Shown: positions 1 through 11,648 of the stretch, in pieces
How positions within the stretch are numbered: the stretch's first letter is position 1
Layout of the letters: every line of letters starts with the position of its first letter
Assembly (NCBI GenBank): GCA_029718625.1
Contig: CM056389.1
Span: 11,798,880 to 11,862,879, forward strand
DNA length: 64,000 nt
DNA from: Synaphobranchus kaupii
Lineage: Eukaryota > Chordata > Actinopteri > Anguilliformes > Synaphobranchidae
Reading direction: 5' to 3'
Translations under genes and position numbers: made by a program
Notes under the pieces: generated by a model
Seen by the model: the letters and a program-made list of their open reading frames with translations, nothing else
Told to the model about the DNA's origin: nothing
The model's database searches: none

Positions 1-1200
1 AAAATCGTAGCAGTGGATAAATGTCCAATATGTTAAAACTGGCACCGTGCAGCCTCATAAAGAGTTTTAAAATGTCACACACAGCTCTTTTGATCAATTG
101 CGATGGTCAAGTTTCGTGAATTTACACGTACAAACAGCTGACAGCTGCGGCGCGAGCTTAACGTCATCCATAAAAAAAAACGCTGCGGTAATGCAGGTGA
201 TTTGATTTGGTTAAGAAATATGCACACTGCAGATTTATACAGTTATCTCACCGCCGCAGAGCGCTCCTCGCCTTCACACACAAGCCTTATAAAAACGTCT
301 GAAATAATTCAGAATCAAAGTACTTTTTGTGTGGGGGCGAGTCATTCCTCTTCTCCGTCTGACAATATGCCTGTGGGCACATACAAATGATTTATAACAA
401 CGCGGATTTGCGAAATGCGTTTATTTATTTATTTTTAAAGAAAATGTGTAAGTAATATACAGATATTTACACGGGGGTATATTTCTTGATTGTGCGCATT
501 GGCGGTGATTTGAGTTGTGGCCCAGCGGTACAGCGGCAGACAGAGGGCATCTCATTATGTAGAGACTGAGGAGTCCTCCGTCCGCACGCTAAATTAACCC
601 CGTGCCTGAAGATCAATGGGACACGAGGAGGCTAGTGCGGTGCGTCACCCGGCCCTCTCGCCAGCTGTCAAATCCCCTGCCTCCGCTAAGAGAGAATGAT
701 GAGGTCACGCATGGTCCCTGCCACGCTATTGGACGATGGTGGGTAACAAGCCGAGCTCCCCGCATTAGCTGGTCAGCTGAGCCAATCGGAGTGAGGCAGT
801 GGAGACGATCACCATTTGCTGCGTATTTCACAGACTGGGGGGGGGGGGTAGATTAGAAGTGATAGGAGCTGTACGGTGGCACCGGCCCGCTGAACGCCCA
901 CCCCCTCCTCCCCCTCCCCGCCCTTCCCCGCTCAGAATGGGGGTAACTCCTAAAATGGGTCAGGTTTAGTCTCTGGCTTAGAGCAGGGGCTTTCTGATTC
1001 AGGTGTCCACATACACCCTGTTGCAACCCCAGGGCTTAGAGGGTTATAGTAGATACTGTAGCTGCTGTTTTTTCCTTCCAGACATGTTAATATAGATCAA
1101 TATAGCTGCCGTTTTTGGGAACTTGTGAGACAATATGCTTATTTGATAGTTCATAAAAATATTTTTTTTTTTAAAGTTTTAAAACATTTTATGTTAGCCA
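1..1200. other. Gene-free DNA, nothing recognised
   Basis: No exon, RNA gene or clear transposon is seen. The first 500 bases are AT-rich; 600-960 is richer in GC and holds a G run near 838-848 and a C-rich stretch near 898-930. Short open frames on both strands here lack any recognisable domain. Confidence 0.6.
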
Positions 1201-1500
1201 CACTTTACACAAAGTGTATTGGCCTGGCCTTCATGATGCATGTATAACACCTTAATTAGCATGTAACATTTTATAATGTTATATAACGTTTATAAATCAT
1301 TTAAAAGGAAGTGGTATGCTTTATGAAGGATAACGCTACACGTTATGTAAAATGTGACTTAAGACATGATCTCAAGACTTTAAGGTCAGCCAGCTCTGCT
1401 GAAATGTTTATGAATGATTTATGAAGAGGTCATACAGCGGAAATGAAGGTTTTATAAATGTTTTACGAATGCTTTAAGACGACGCACCATTTCAACAGTT
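1201..1500. mobile_element. Possible MITE-like AT-rich repeat
   Basis: The block opens with a small palindrome (CACTTT, four-base spacer, AAAGTG at 1201-1216) and continues with many TTATAA, TTTATGAA and AAATG words like those in small non-autonomous fish DNA transposons, including the one at 38341-38659. No matching opposite terminus was found, so boundaries and identity are uncertain. Confidence 0.22.
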
Positions 1501-3000
1501 TGGCCAATTTTAAATTTTAATAACGTTTTTAGGCTTAGTGCAGAAGTTCACGTTGTGATTGTCTATATTGAACACATGGCAGTGTTCTGCAAAGATTCAT
1601 AATTGATCTTTTCTTTACGAAATCACACATTATTAAGTTAAATAATTATGATGAAGTACCTAGCAAGTGCAACACAGTTAGCAAACTATATAGCAATCTA
1701 TATACCTTGATATACTAAGATTGCTTACCACCCACAGCTATTTAGCTTAGCTTTAGTCTTTTTCTTTGCCATTACAGAAGATAGCAAGTCAGCCAACAGC
1801 TCGTGTGACGCATGACATGCAATTGCTGAAAAGTATTTGCAATGAAACCACTTGCATTCCAGTGCTGGTTATCCAGCTACAACACAGAATTTCCGCTAGC
1901 TAAGAGATTGATTGATAAGAGGTGGAATCTGGTGTCAGGTGCCCAGGGGAACCCCTTTAATCCCAAAACTTAGCGGCAGAGAGGATGAGGCTCAACAGTG
2001 GCCCAGCACTGGGAACCCAAAGCGGAAGCAGCTATGACCGGGTCATTCATCACAGCTTGTCACGTTCCAGTCAGGAACAGGAAAAGCGGATCGGAGCGTT
2101 GGTCCGGACTGTGACCCCCCCATTCCCTCTGGAAAATCCCGAGTGCATTGGGACATCATCAGCTGCGGAGGCTAGAATTCCCGGGGACATTTCAGGCGGG
2201 TTTAACGGGCCTCCTTCCGCAAACCGACTGTGACAGACACTCAGGTTATCAGGCTGGCGTCCAGCCCGTTAGCGGGGACTGGGAGAGCGACTCTCCGCTC
2301 GTTAACCACGCTGACATATGTGGCCTTTTTGAAACCCCCGTATCTGACCCCTGGGCCAACCCCCCCCCCCCCCTCCTCTTGACGCCTGGCTGCGGCCTAA
2401 TCAATTTGCCTTGGCGGCAGGCCTTCATATTAACAGCGTCAACCTTTCATCCGGTCCCGTTTCAATACTCTGCCCATTAGCGACAATTCCGCAATAATAC
2501 TAAACCAGAGTACCACTAGACAACATGAGAAACATGGCCTTGATAATTGTGACACCCCCCTTCCCACTTCAGAATCTCAGATGAGGTGTTGATTTAATTT
2601 GCGATTGGCGCAGCCCGTGGGGGCTAAATGAGAGGAAATGAGAGGCCTTTTTCATTCACCGGGAGGAGCGCTTGGCGTGTTGTGGGCTGGCGCCGTTTTT
2701 AGCCGCGCTGAAGCCCCGGCTTGCCACGCCCGACCCCCCGTGGCGATCCTCGTTGTTACGACTCTATCATCTCCCGGCCGGAGCAGCGGGGGGCCGACAG
2801 GCCGAGGGGAGGGAAGGACGGCGCTCTGTGTGCTGTGCTGATTAACCCACAGGGAAACGGCCACAAGAACATATCTCAGCAGCTCTCTCTTTCTCTCTCA
2901 AGCCAGACAGGATATCTCACAGCCTGAACGTGCTCAGACATCGCCTTCACAGGCCTTAGTAGGGCTCCTATCACACCTTATGTAACCAACAGCTGGACCA
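1501..3000. other. Gene-free DNA
   Basis: No gene recognised. It includes a C run at about 2361-2373 and a GC-rich stretch near 2680-2830. Open frames of 60-110 codons on both strands have no recognisable domain. Confidence 0.6.
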
Positions 3001-3103
3001 TCTCTCTCTCTCTCTCTCTCTACTTCTCCATCTCTCTCTCCCTCTTTTGTTGTGTGTCTTGCTTACCTAGGTGATTTGTCAGTTTCCTTTTCCTCTTATT
3101 TAA

Positions 3104-3140
<37 letters not shown>
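3001..3140. repeat. Two (CT)n microsatellites
   Basis: Alternating T and C at 3001-3045, with interruptions, and a nearly pure (TC) tract at about 3106-3140. The second directly abuts the LINE 3' end that follows. Confidence 0.95.
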
Positions 3141-3146
<6 letters not shown>

Positions 3147-3290
3147 ATTAAATATGCTTTATTGGCATGACCAATTTTACAATTGTATCGCCAAAGCTTG
3201 TTGATTAGAAAAAAGAACATGTCAACATGAGAAAAAATACAAAATAACGGAATACATCTGAATAATATATATATACAGTAACACATTATC
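3141..3290 (-). mobile_element. LINE 3'-end fragment
   Basis: Read on the plus strand it begins AATTCAATTAAATATG, then TGCTTTATTGGCATGACC and a segment ending CCAAAGC. On the minus strand this gives a 3' end with an AATAAA-type signal and a TTGAATT-rich tail, a common dispersed non-LTR retrotransposon terminus in fish genomes (recognised from memory). Only about 150 bases remain and no coding part is present. The neighbouring (TC)n tract may have grown from the insertion tail. Confidence 0.5.
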
Positions 3291-3309
3291 TCCCTCTCTC
3301 TCTCCAGTG

Positions 3310-3630
3310 CTCCAGTGCTGAAAGTGCAGTGGAGATGCTAATTCTCACAGCTCCAGTGAAAGTGCAGTGGAGATGCTCATTCTCACAGCTCCAGTGAAAG
3401 TGGTGGAGATGCTAATTCTCACAGCTCCAGTGAAAGTGCAGTGGAGATGCTAATTCTCACAGCTCCAGTGAAAGTGCAGTGGAGATGCTAATTCTCACAG
3501 CTCCAGTGAAAGTGCAGTGGAGATGCTAATTCTCACAGCTCCAGTGAAAGTGCAGTGGAGATGCTAATTCTCACAGCTCCAGTGAAAGTGCAGTGGAGAT
3601 GCTAATTCTCACAGCTCCAGTGAAAGTGCA
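3310..3630. repeat. 38-bp minisatellite, about 8.4 copies
   Basis: Unit starts CTCCAGTGAAAGTGCAGTGG and ends GATGCTAATTCTCACAG. Units begin at 3310, 3351, 3389, 3425, 3463, 3501, 3539 and 3577, with a partial copy at 3615-3630. The first copy carries three extra bases, the third lacks two, and the second has one A-to-C change; the later copies look identical. The homogeneity of the right half suggests recent expansion. Confidence 0.97.
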
Positions 3631-3704
3631 TCTGTCAATCACTTTCACTGTTTACATTGTAGTGCTTCTGAAGAGTATTCTCATGAAGACTTAGAGGTCG
3701 AAAA

Positions 3705-3812
3705 AGAGTGAGAGAGAGGATAGAAAGAGAGAGGTAGAGATAGAGAGGATAGAAAGAAAGAGATAGAGATGATAGAAAGAGAGAGAGAGAGAGAGAGCGG
3801 ATAGAAAGAGAT
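3705..3812. repeat. GA-rich simple repeat
   Basis: Imperfect GAGA with interspersed GATAGAAAGA words. Open frames on the minus strand here (Ser/Leu-rich) are by-products of the repeat. Confidence 0.9.
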
Positions 3813-4081
3813 GGCAAGTTCAGAGTATTCTTGGATGTATCCTGTGAAGACGGAGAGCTCTTTTCTCCCCCTCAGAGGTCTGTTCTGTGAGAGCTGTCTC
3901 AGGCGTCTGTCTCTTGATGGAAAGAGACTAGCGGGAGCGATTGGCAGTTGGCATGCCCTCCTCCTGACTCGACTTGCTCCTTTAAATAAACACACAGGCC
4001 CCTAGCAGGGCCCCAGAATCCTCCCGGCGAGGCTGACTGTCCGCTTTGCTGACAACGGGAGTGACGGGTACATGGCAGCGC

Positions 4082-4165
4082 TGGGGACGGGGGGGGCGGG
4101 AGGAGGGCACGGGGGTGGAGGGGGAGGGGGGGGGGGGGGGGGGGTGGCGGCGGGGTGGGGGATGT
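4082..4165 (+). repeat. G-rich tract with quadruplex potential
   Basis: Several runs of four or more G occur on the plus strand, including about twenty consecutive G at 4125-4144. Pattern of the G-quadruplex type; no gene is attached to it. Confidence 0.85.
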
Positions 4166-4491
4166 TTTTCCGGGGATCTCAGCTGTGGATTTAGACTGGT
4201 CTCTTCCCGGGAAAGGGAGGAGGGGAGTGCTCGGTCTGAACTTTCGAACTGGACAGGCCCACCCCAGCTCAGTCACTAACCCCCGAAACAAATTCAACTA
4301 ATCCCGGTCCTGCAGCGGATCAAACCAGCGTCCCTATTATTCACTTGTACACGTTAACAATGTGAGCACAATTATCTGAGCAGTTTCCCTCAGTTCAGCT
4401 GCTATAAAAAAAACTTACCCAGTGGCTTAATTTCAGTCATTAATTTTGCTGTGGTGTGAGTAGGCCTGCTGTATACTAAGTGGTACTAATA

Positions 4492-5036
4492 CACTGCCTG
4501 GCCAAAAAAAAAGTCGCCGTTGCACCTGTCATGCATAGTGCCCACTGTACAAGCCTCTGGAGGCAGTGTTATGATCTGGGGTTGCTTCAATTGGTCAGGT
4601 CTAAGCTCAGCAACGTTTGAGCTTAATGCAGCAATAAAATGAAGTCAGCTGAGTACCTGAATGTACCGAATGACCAGGTTATCCCATCAATGGGCATATT
4701 CCAGGACGACAATGCCAAGATTCATCGGGCTCAAATTGTGAAAGAGTGGTTCAGGGAGCATGAGGAATCATTTTCACACATGAATTGGCCACTAGAGTCC
4801 TGACTTTAACCCCATTGAAAGTCTTTGGGATGTGCTGGAGAAGACTTTACGGAGTGATTTGACTCTCCCGTCGTCAATACAAGGCCAAAAATGTATGCAA
4901 CTCTGGACGGAAATAAATGTTGTGACGTTGCATAAGGTTGTCGAAACAATACCACGAGGAATGCGCGCCGTAATCAAAGCTAAAGGCGGTCCAACGAAAT
5001 ATTAGAGTGTGCGACTTTTTTTTTGGCCAGGCAGTG
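4492..5036 (+). mobile_element. Internally deleted Tc1-like element, copy 1
   Basis: The ends are perfect 26-bp inverted repeats starting CACTGCCTGGCC, flanked by TA at 4490-4491 and 5037-5038, as expected for Tc1/mariner integration. At 545 bp it is about one third of a usual Tc1 element. The left inverted repeat is followed almost at once by sequence for the middle of the transposase, so the N-terminal DNA-binding part and the first catalytic Asp are gone. A second copy at 32474-33016 has the same deletion. It cannot encode its own transposase. Confidence 0.93.
4571..5005 (+). pseudogene. Tc1-like transposase remnant (DDE type)
   Basis: Conceptual pieces match the C-terminal half of Tc1 transposases: MIWGCFNWSGL near 4571-4603, [13 protein letters not shown] (second catalytic Asp) near 4702-4740, and DFNPIESLW with the catalytic Glu near 4804-4830, followed by a tail ending GGPTKY and a stop at 5003-5005. 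The pieces lie in different frames. A frame change just before DFNPIE, at GAGTCCTGAC, is also present in the other copy, so it predates their spread. The WTDE region with the first Asp is missing. Not functional; a transposase in trans would be needed to move it. Confidence 0.9.
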
Positions 5037-7924
5037 TAGATGTGTGACTACACTGTATTAACACAGGTAGGTACTGCAAGAGTGTGAGTGCGGGTACTGC
5101 AGTGTTGTTATACAGTCATAATTACATCTTCAAAAGCCATACACTGACATTCAAATGCAGAACACAGAATGCGCAGAAGTCAGTACCGTGACTGCAGGAG
5201 AAACGAACGCATTAATTAACAAAGCTAGCACGAGGGGCAAACGTTTTTTTTTTTTCCAGTTGAACATAACATCCCTCAATTGGCGCACGCGGTTGTTGCA
5301 CAGCGCCTACCACTGTAATTACGCAGGTATCAGGGCGTCTTAGTGTACAGTGGGACCAGAGTCTCTCGCAAGCAGATGTTCGGAAGTGTTAATAAGAAAA
5401 TGTGTTACGCCACATCGTGCGGGCTTGCGAGCTCCTGTCTCTTTCGCTGTTTTGGTGATTGTATTTTATCTCTGTTTGCTGTGATAAATTGTTAAATCAA
5501 TGACTGTGCAAAACAGTACAACAGTAAAGACAGCTGGCAGTGTATCACACCTACCAAAATCTTGAATGCTTACAGTTTTATATTGTTATTATATTGCAAT
5601 TAACAAACAAAACGGTCTACATATTCAGTTAATTAATAACATGATATAACGGCAATTCGGAGTGTAAAATTTCAGGAAGTTTACTGAGAACTCGCCTGGC
5701 TATACAGCAACAGAAGGACTGAAATATTCATGTGCCTTTGTTCAGTTCAGGGAACGGTCCGCGTTTAAAGCCGCACGCGCATGCACGCACGCAGACAGGC
5801 GCACGCACACGGTCTCCCACACACGCTGCCGTCCCCACGGAAACCCAGAGGGGCTCGCCGAGGCAACGGGCCACTTACACACAACAGGAACACGATCCCG
5901 CCGCGGTAATCTCTAAAATAACTCGCTCGGAGCCCACAAAGACCAACCCCCCCGACAAGCCTCCTCTTATTACCGAGCCTCAACTGCTTCCCAAAAAACC
6001 AGAGGCGTCGAGGGAGCCGCTTCTGAACCTTTAGCATTCATGCGTCCCGAGTCTGTGCCGTATTCAGAATCCAATTATTCACCTTCAAATCGCTTGTGAT
6101 TTGAGAAAAGCTGAAAGAACGCAGGTGAATCAGAGGTTACCCAACAGTGGGGTGGGGGACCCACCGCTGGTTTCATGGGAGGGTTTGGGTCAGAAGATGA
6201 CAGTTAATTAAAAAACAACAAATGCATTAAAAAAAACAGTGTATATAACACTAGTCGGACACCGGGCCTGTTACATGCACTGCCGACTAGACCTACAAGG
6301 GTAAATGTATTTGTTTATGCATATGCTAAAACAGCATTCCATATTAATGAGCATATGCGAGGCAGTAAGGAGTGTGTCAGAGTAAAGGCAGTAGCTCAGC
6401 GAGCAGCTTGTGGGCTCAGTAAGTTCGGGAACCCCCCTCCTGTAAAACACCTGGAAGAACCCAGGATCCCGGCGCTCCGCAGGGAGAAGGTTCCGGATGG
6501 ACAGGTGATCAAAGGGGTGGGTGAGTAGCGTAGGCTGTGTGTAGCATGCAGACACACTCCCCATCCTTAGGGACAGCACGTCCACTTACAGCACACACCC
6601 CCACTACACCTAAATGACCCCCCCCGCCAGGCAATACACACTGCATCCCTTGGGTGAAACCATTCCCACAGAACTGGTATCATCAGGGGAGTCCACCTTA
6701 AGAAGAAATTAAATTCACTTTTTTCAGGAAACCATTGTTGCTGCACCCCCCTGGTAATTATCCACTCCTGGTGTAATATTACAAAATCTCCCTCGACTAC
6801 AATAAATGCTCCATGGTAAAATGTCCCATGTTCATTTAACTCTGACAGAGTTTATCTGAGTACAAAAAAAAGGGATACAATGCACTCTGCTCAAGCTAAT
6901 TTAACTGTACATCCCTGCTGTGGCCCTTCCTTACATGACAGAATCGGTCTCATACCGGCAGGCGGCTCTCTGCAACGTGACTGGTCGGTTTACTGTTATT
7001 GGACGTCCCTTCTTTGGACGAGCCGGTCAGCTAGGGGTCCATAAAAAGAGCGCGGAATTGTGGGTACACACAAATCACCGTACTGTAATAAGCTCCCAGA
7101 TACGGGCGATAACAATAAACACAACATCCCGATCGAGTTAAAAGCCCACTTCAGGGTTTATTTTTGGCTACCCTTTATAACGGCGCAGTAAAAAAGCCAT
7201 TCCATCATCCGCGAGGCTGCGTTACCGGGTTTTCCACCAGACTTAACGGAGGAGCTGGGGAGATGGGGGTGGGGGGCGAATGGCCGCTCTACACCACCCC
7301 CTCCCCAAGCTGACGCCCATTCTCAGTCCCCACTTCTCTTACGTCCGTCATCCTCAGGATCCACACCAGGGACATGAGGATCTGCGGCTTCCCCTAACGA
7401 GGCGCCAAATTCGTACGAGGAAAGAACGCATCCTGGATGACAGACATGAAATATCGTAAACTTTTTGAAAATGTAATGATAAATATATTTCACAGCTGTA
7501 TATATATATATAAATACATCTGAAACAATGAATTGCAGTCTTGCCCATATACGGAGAAATGTCTTGATAATATATCTATGTTTTGATGTATATTGTGTGT
7601 GTTCCGCATCCATACGTGGGGGGATGGGACAGAGGCTTTGTGGGATGTGACCTGAATGGCAAAGAGGAGACGCGCGACACACATTCCCTTCCTCGCAGAT
7701 AATGATCGCCTCTCCTCGCACGCTGCACCTACACACCCCCCCCCCCCCCCCACCACCCCTCTCCCCAACTCTGCCTGCCACCACAAATGTTATCTCAAAT
7801 GTTATCTCCTGCGAGCGGCCTTCCAGAATATTCTCAGAACAACAGGAACACAGATATTGTTATGTTGTACACCGTGTAAACACAGAATAGGTCTTGCCAT
7901 ACATTTCACTGTCTTTGTTTCCAC

Positions 7925-7927
<3 letters not shown>
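5037..7927. other. Gene-free DNA with a CpG-rich patch
   Basis: No gene recognised. At 5755-6040 many CpG dinucleotides and an interrupted GCACGC repeat occur, giving a small CpG-rich patch with no nearby exon. Further G or C runs lie at 7262-7276 and 7735-7751. AT microsatellite fragments occur near 7497-7515. Open frames of 100-150 codons across 7320-7790 run through these simple sequences and are not convincing genes. Confidence 0.6.

Positions 7928-7960
<33 letters not shown>
7928..7960. repeat. (TA)n microsatellite
   Basis: Uninterrupted alternating AT of about 33 bases, directly abutting the transposon end at 7961. Tc1/mariner elements insert at TA, so the tract is either the target or an expansion of the target duplication. 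Confidence 0.95.
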
Positions 7961-7963
<3 letters not shown>

Positions 7964-8640
7964 TTGCACTCAAAATTATTCAACCCCCTTCACTTTTTGC
8001 ACACTTTATTGTGTTGTAGATTTAATTTTCAAAGGATAAAATTGTCATTTTTGCCCATCAATCTACCCTCAATAACCCATAATGACAAAGTGAAAACATG
8101 TTTTTAGAAATTTTTGCAAATATATTAAAAATCAAAAACTAAAATCTCTCATGTGCATAAGCCTTCAAACCCTTTGCTTTAATGTATTTTTAAAGTATAA
8201 TATTTCACATTTGGTCGCATATCCTTTGCATGCTCTTACTTCCTGAAGTCTGTGACCCATCAACATCAAAAGACTCTCGATATTTTATTTTCAGGCACTG
8301 TTACAAGCGATACTATAACCTCTCTGCATTTGAATGGATCTCTATGGGAATTGGAGGTGAGACTAGATTCAGCTGTAAATTATGCTGGTACAGTATGGAA
8401 CCCATGACCGGCGAAATGGCTGTTAGTCATCAAAAAGTCTAAGGTATCAAACGAGCCCAAAACCATCACTCTACGGCCATATATGGAGTAGATATGGATG
8501 GATCACTGCAAGGGTTTCTTCTCCTGACTTTTTTCCCCATAGAGTTCTATAGGGAGCCAGGAGAAGAAACCCTTAAAGTGATCCATCCATATCTACTCCA
8601 TATCTGGCTGTAGAGTGATGGTTCGTGGAACAAGTGAGAA
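7961..8640. mobile_element. Tc1-type end plus hairpin cassette, copy 1
   Basis: It begins CAGTTGCACTCAAAATTATT and contains an outer motif TATTCAACCCCCTT near 7976 and a related motif CTTCAAACCC near 8163, roughly 190 bp apart; this resembles the terminal repeat layout of Tc1 elements with inverted/direct repeats. The part 7980-8190 resembles a widely dispersed fish element (memory). From about 8200 it enters a segment starting CATTTGGTCGCATATCC that is shared with 62588-62985 and ends in a long inverted repeat. No transposase frame is seen. Right boundary uncertain. Confidence 0.65.
8461..8622. other. Long near-perfect inverted repeat (hairpin)
   Basis: Left arm 8461-8527 (starting AACCATCACTCTAC) pairs with right arm 8557-8622 with about four mismatches over some 66 bases. 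The spacer, TTTCCCCATAGAGTTCTATAGGGAG, written here as TTTCCCCATAGAG then TTCTATAGGGAG, can pair further, leaving only a small loop. The structure lies inside the repeated cassette and also exists, more degraded, near 62842-62999. Such folded repeats are typical of MITEs and are sometimes processed into small RNAs; expression is not known. Confidence 0.92.
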
Positions 8641-10079
8641 AGACAGAAAGACAGTGGCTCTTTAGCCCAGTCTTACCCTTTATTCGTTGGCCCTTATCTG
8701 CAGTCGTATCTGCGCTGTGGTGTAAAACAACGTGAGATTAAGCAAAACCAACTACAGTCAAGCAGTGTTGACATTTGTCCCCCACTCTTGAAACCATCCA
8801 ATCGCCTGTGAGAGAAGCGGTCTTGTTCCTGCCACAGGACACTGTGAACAAAGCTCTTCAGACAGGCCTTTTTCAGTCTCTCCCCTACACATACAAACTA
8901 ATTTGACTGCAACCGTGCCAACCTTTCCCCAACGGTTCACCATGTTGGCCCAACAGATCACTGCTATCTGGGTATTTGCTCAACCCCCCACCCCCCCTAA
9001 AATTGATTCCTGTCTCTGTGTCTCTGCCTCTCTTCCTCTCTCTCCCTCTCCGAGTAACACAACGGGGTCTTCACACTCCGCACGGGCCCAACCCCAAACA
9101 GAAGCCCGCGCCGTTAACAGCCTGCTATATAATTGCCACTTACCGCCTGTTCCTCGCGCGCACAAATAAAAGCTTGAAACGTATATATTAAACCGGTCGA
9201 CCGTTTGTTTGGTCAATGGAGCGGCCTACGCCATGTGTCTGCGCAGCCGGCGTTAGCGCCCGTTTGTGCAGTCGATGCCGCGTTATCGCCTGTGGCTACG
9301 CGGTGTGGCACTGAGGCGCAACATCCACATCCATCCTCCCTCAGCGATCGCAAACAGACACACACACACACAGGGAAGAGATTCCTCTAACCCGCTTAAC
9401 GGTTTATTTGTAAGCGGTTTCACGTCCAAGCAGAACCCTGAGCCAGCGGAAAACCCTTGGCGGTGCGCGTCTGTCATCGGTTACGATTACATCTTTTTTT
9501 TTTTGGGGTGGGGGTGGGTTTCTGGAGAAGTGTGTATATACTTGTCACGGGAATGAGAAACCACTCCAAGACGCACCGGCGACTGCTTCCCACCACCTCA
9601 CATCAATCAAACGTAAACACTCTCCCGGAAACAACCCGTTATTACGGAACGCGGTCAGCGGTAACAAACTTCCCCAAACCCGGCCGGCACGACCGCGAAA
9701 CCCACCATTTGCTTCTGTGAAATGACAGTAATCAAAAGCCCCGGAGCAGCTCTCGCTGCAGATTGGCCATTTGTTTGTGCGGGAGTCGCGGTACCGCGTC
9801 TGCCCTTCGCCACGGCGAACTCCGGAGGATGAGAAATGAGCGAGGGAGGAAAAGGGAAAGAAAAAAAAGGAAAAACCAACATAATTCCTCCTTAAAATTT
9901 CGCCTCGTCGCTTTAACGTGTTCGCAGAGGAAAACCAGATGTTAGTCAGATTGTACTAAAGAGCTTATTCTTTTAACACTACCACTCTAAACATGCCTGA
10001 CATCATGGATTTTCATTTAATTTGTTCCATCAGTTAGGTCCTATCAGCTTGGTTAGGGCAGTTCACACGGAGGTCACAT
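8641..10079. other. Gene-free DNA
   Basis: No gene recognised. It contains CT-rich words near 9009-9052, a short CA tract near 9358-9371 and moderate CpG content at 9230-9330 and 9540-9830. Open frames on both strands lack recognisable domains. Confidence 0.55.
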
Positions 10080-10410
10080 TCAATTCAATTCAATTCAATT
10101 TTATTTGTATAGCGCTTTTTACAGAGAACTGTCACAAAGACGCTGCACAGGGAAACAGAAGGAAAATTGAGCAAAAAACCAGGCCTTAGCCCCCAACCAG
10201 TAAAATGAGGTAAAAAAACTCCCCGGTAGGGGAGAAAAAACACTGAACAGTGGCGAGAAAAAACTCCCCAGTGGGAAGAAATCTCGGAAGGAACCTGGCT
10301 AGAGAGGGGGTGCCCATCCTTCGCTGGCCGGCCCGGTTTAGACTAAAGGTGGACTGAATGGTAATAGTCAATTCAATAATCAGTTCAATCATCAGTTCAA
10401 AGGGGGCGGG
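10080..10410 (-). mobile_element. LINE 3'-UTR fragment with ATTCA tail
   Basis: The left end is four ATTCA repeats followed by TTTTATTTGTATAGCGC. On the minus strand it reads as a non-LTR 3' end: GCGCTATACAAATAAAA then AATTG repeats. The body contains duplicated AAAAAACTCCCC words and the segment GGAACCTGGCTAGAGAG, familiar from dispersed fish retrotransposon 3' ends (memory). No reverse transcriptase sequence is left. The exact LINE clade is not decided; right boundary approximate. Confidence 0.6.
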
Positions 10411-11426
10411 GTGATACATGGAAATAATTACCCGTCTTCTGCAACCAAAGAGTATGATTTTACTCCATGAATGGAAGCATAAAATGGGAATATAGACAAT
10501 AAAAAAAAATAAAAAATAATACATGAATTTAAAAAATGTGCATTGCCGATAATGCCACAGTTATACAACAAGTTGTCATCTGTATATTCTTCAAGCAGAA
10601 CAAGCGGATAACACGCTCGCCAATTCCGCCTGAGTCCGCCTTCTTTAACTGAATACGGTTTAAAAGCTCTTTTAATTGCAGCGCAAGTTAAAGAGAAATC
10701 TCATTAGTCCGTGTATTTAGCCTTTTGTGGCCTCAGACCCGCTGCTGAGCTGCGAATCGCGCGATAATAATACAAAGTATCAAATATCAGGTTTCTCCTT
10801 TTAAAAGAGCGCTACTTGAGATGCTTTTCTGACCTGTGAAATAATGAGTATTATTTACCTCCGGGTGCAACTCCAGGTACATTTTTTAATTTAATTCATA
10901 ACCCTGGACTTTGAGATTGCAGACCCCTTTCTTAGCTTGTACATGATTGGCTATTATTCTCAACAGGGATGCCATAAAAGGCTGTCGGTGGCCAAAATTC
11001 AAAATAGTCAAGGATAGAACAACCATCTGTCTGTCAAGCCAGGACGCTGTAGGAGAAACACTGTTACTCACACAGCAAATGGTCTACAATAGACCTGAAT
11101 ATGCTCTTGAATTAATGGTGAGCGTACATTGTTATGTCCTGTCTGACTACTTCAAAAGTTAGCAAGGTTTAGCAAACTGGTCAGGTTCATTATGTACACA
11201 CACTGTACTCCATACTCACAAATAATGTATCACCAGTTTAACAGATAAAAATGCATACATACGCTAATTTATCGTGTTTTCAGAGTGATAGAAACAGTAG
11301 TGCAATACATAAAAACCAAAATAAAACAAGGCACACACAGTAGGATTATCTGTGCTCATTCAACAGAATCGAACATACTCCACTAGAGCCGATTCAATTA
11401 CTTTTTTTTTTCCGAATCACCCCTTA
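10411..11426. other. Gene-free DNA
   Basis: No gene. AT-rich, with a poly-A-rich patch at 10498-10520. The stretch 10660-10790, with low repeat content and no open frame of note, has the look of unique non-coding DNA, but conservation cannot be judged here. Confidence 0.5.
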
Positions 11427-11648
11427 CCCCCCGCCTGCCTGTCAAACCACCTCCCCTCACCTTGCCCCCCACCCCTCACCCCTGCCTGCCTGCCTAACCG
11501 CCTCCCCTCACCTTGCCCCCCACCCTGCCTGCCTGCCTAACCACCTCCCCTCACCTTGCCCCCCACCCCTCACCCCTGCCTGCCTGCCTAACTGCCTCCC
11601 CTCACCCCCGCCTGCCTGCCCAACTTGCCCCCCACCCCTCACCCCCCA
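11427..11648. repeat. C-rich minisatellite, variable units of about 40-51 bp
   Basis: Four to five units built from TGCCTGCCTGCC, TAACCGCCTCCCC, TCACCTTGCCCCCC and ACCCCTCACCCC blocks. Some units lack the last block. Pro-rich open frames across it are by-products. Confidence 0.92.

Noticed and set aside
518..528. Pol III A-box match TGGCCCAGCGG
   Set aside because: No B box follows at the right distance and no cloverleaf can be drawn, so no tRNA or SINE is called.
4792..4977. Minus-strand frames in the Tc1-like copies
   Set aside because: They are antisense to the transposase remnant; the plus strand carries the recognisable motifs. The same applies at 32748-32957.
5755..6040. CpG-rich patch as a promoter
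   Set aside because: No adjacent exon or transcript evidence; part of the CpG content comes from a GCACGC simple repeat.
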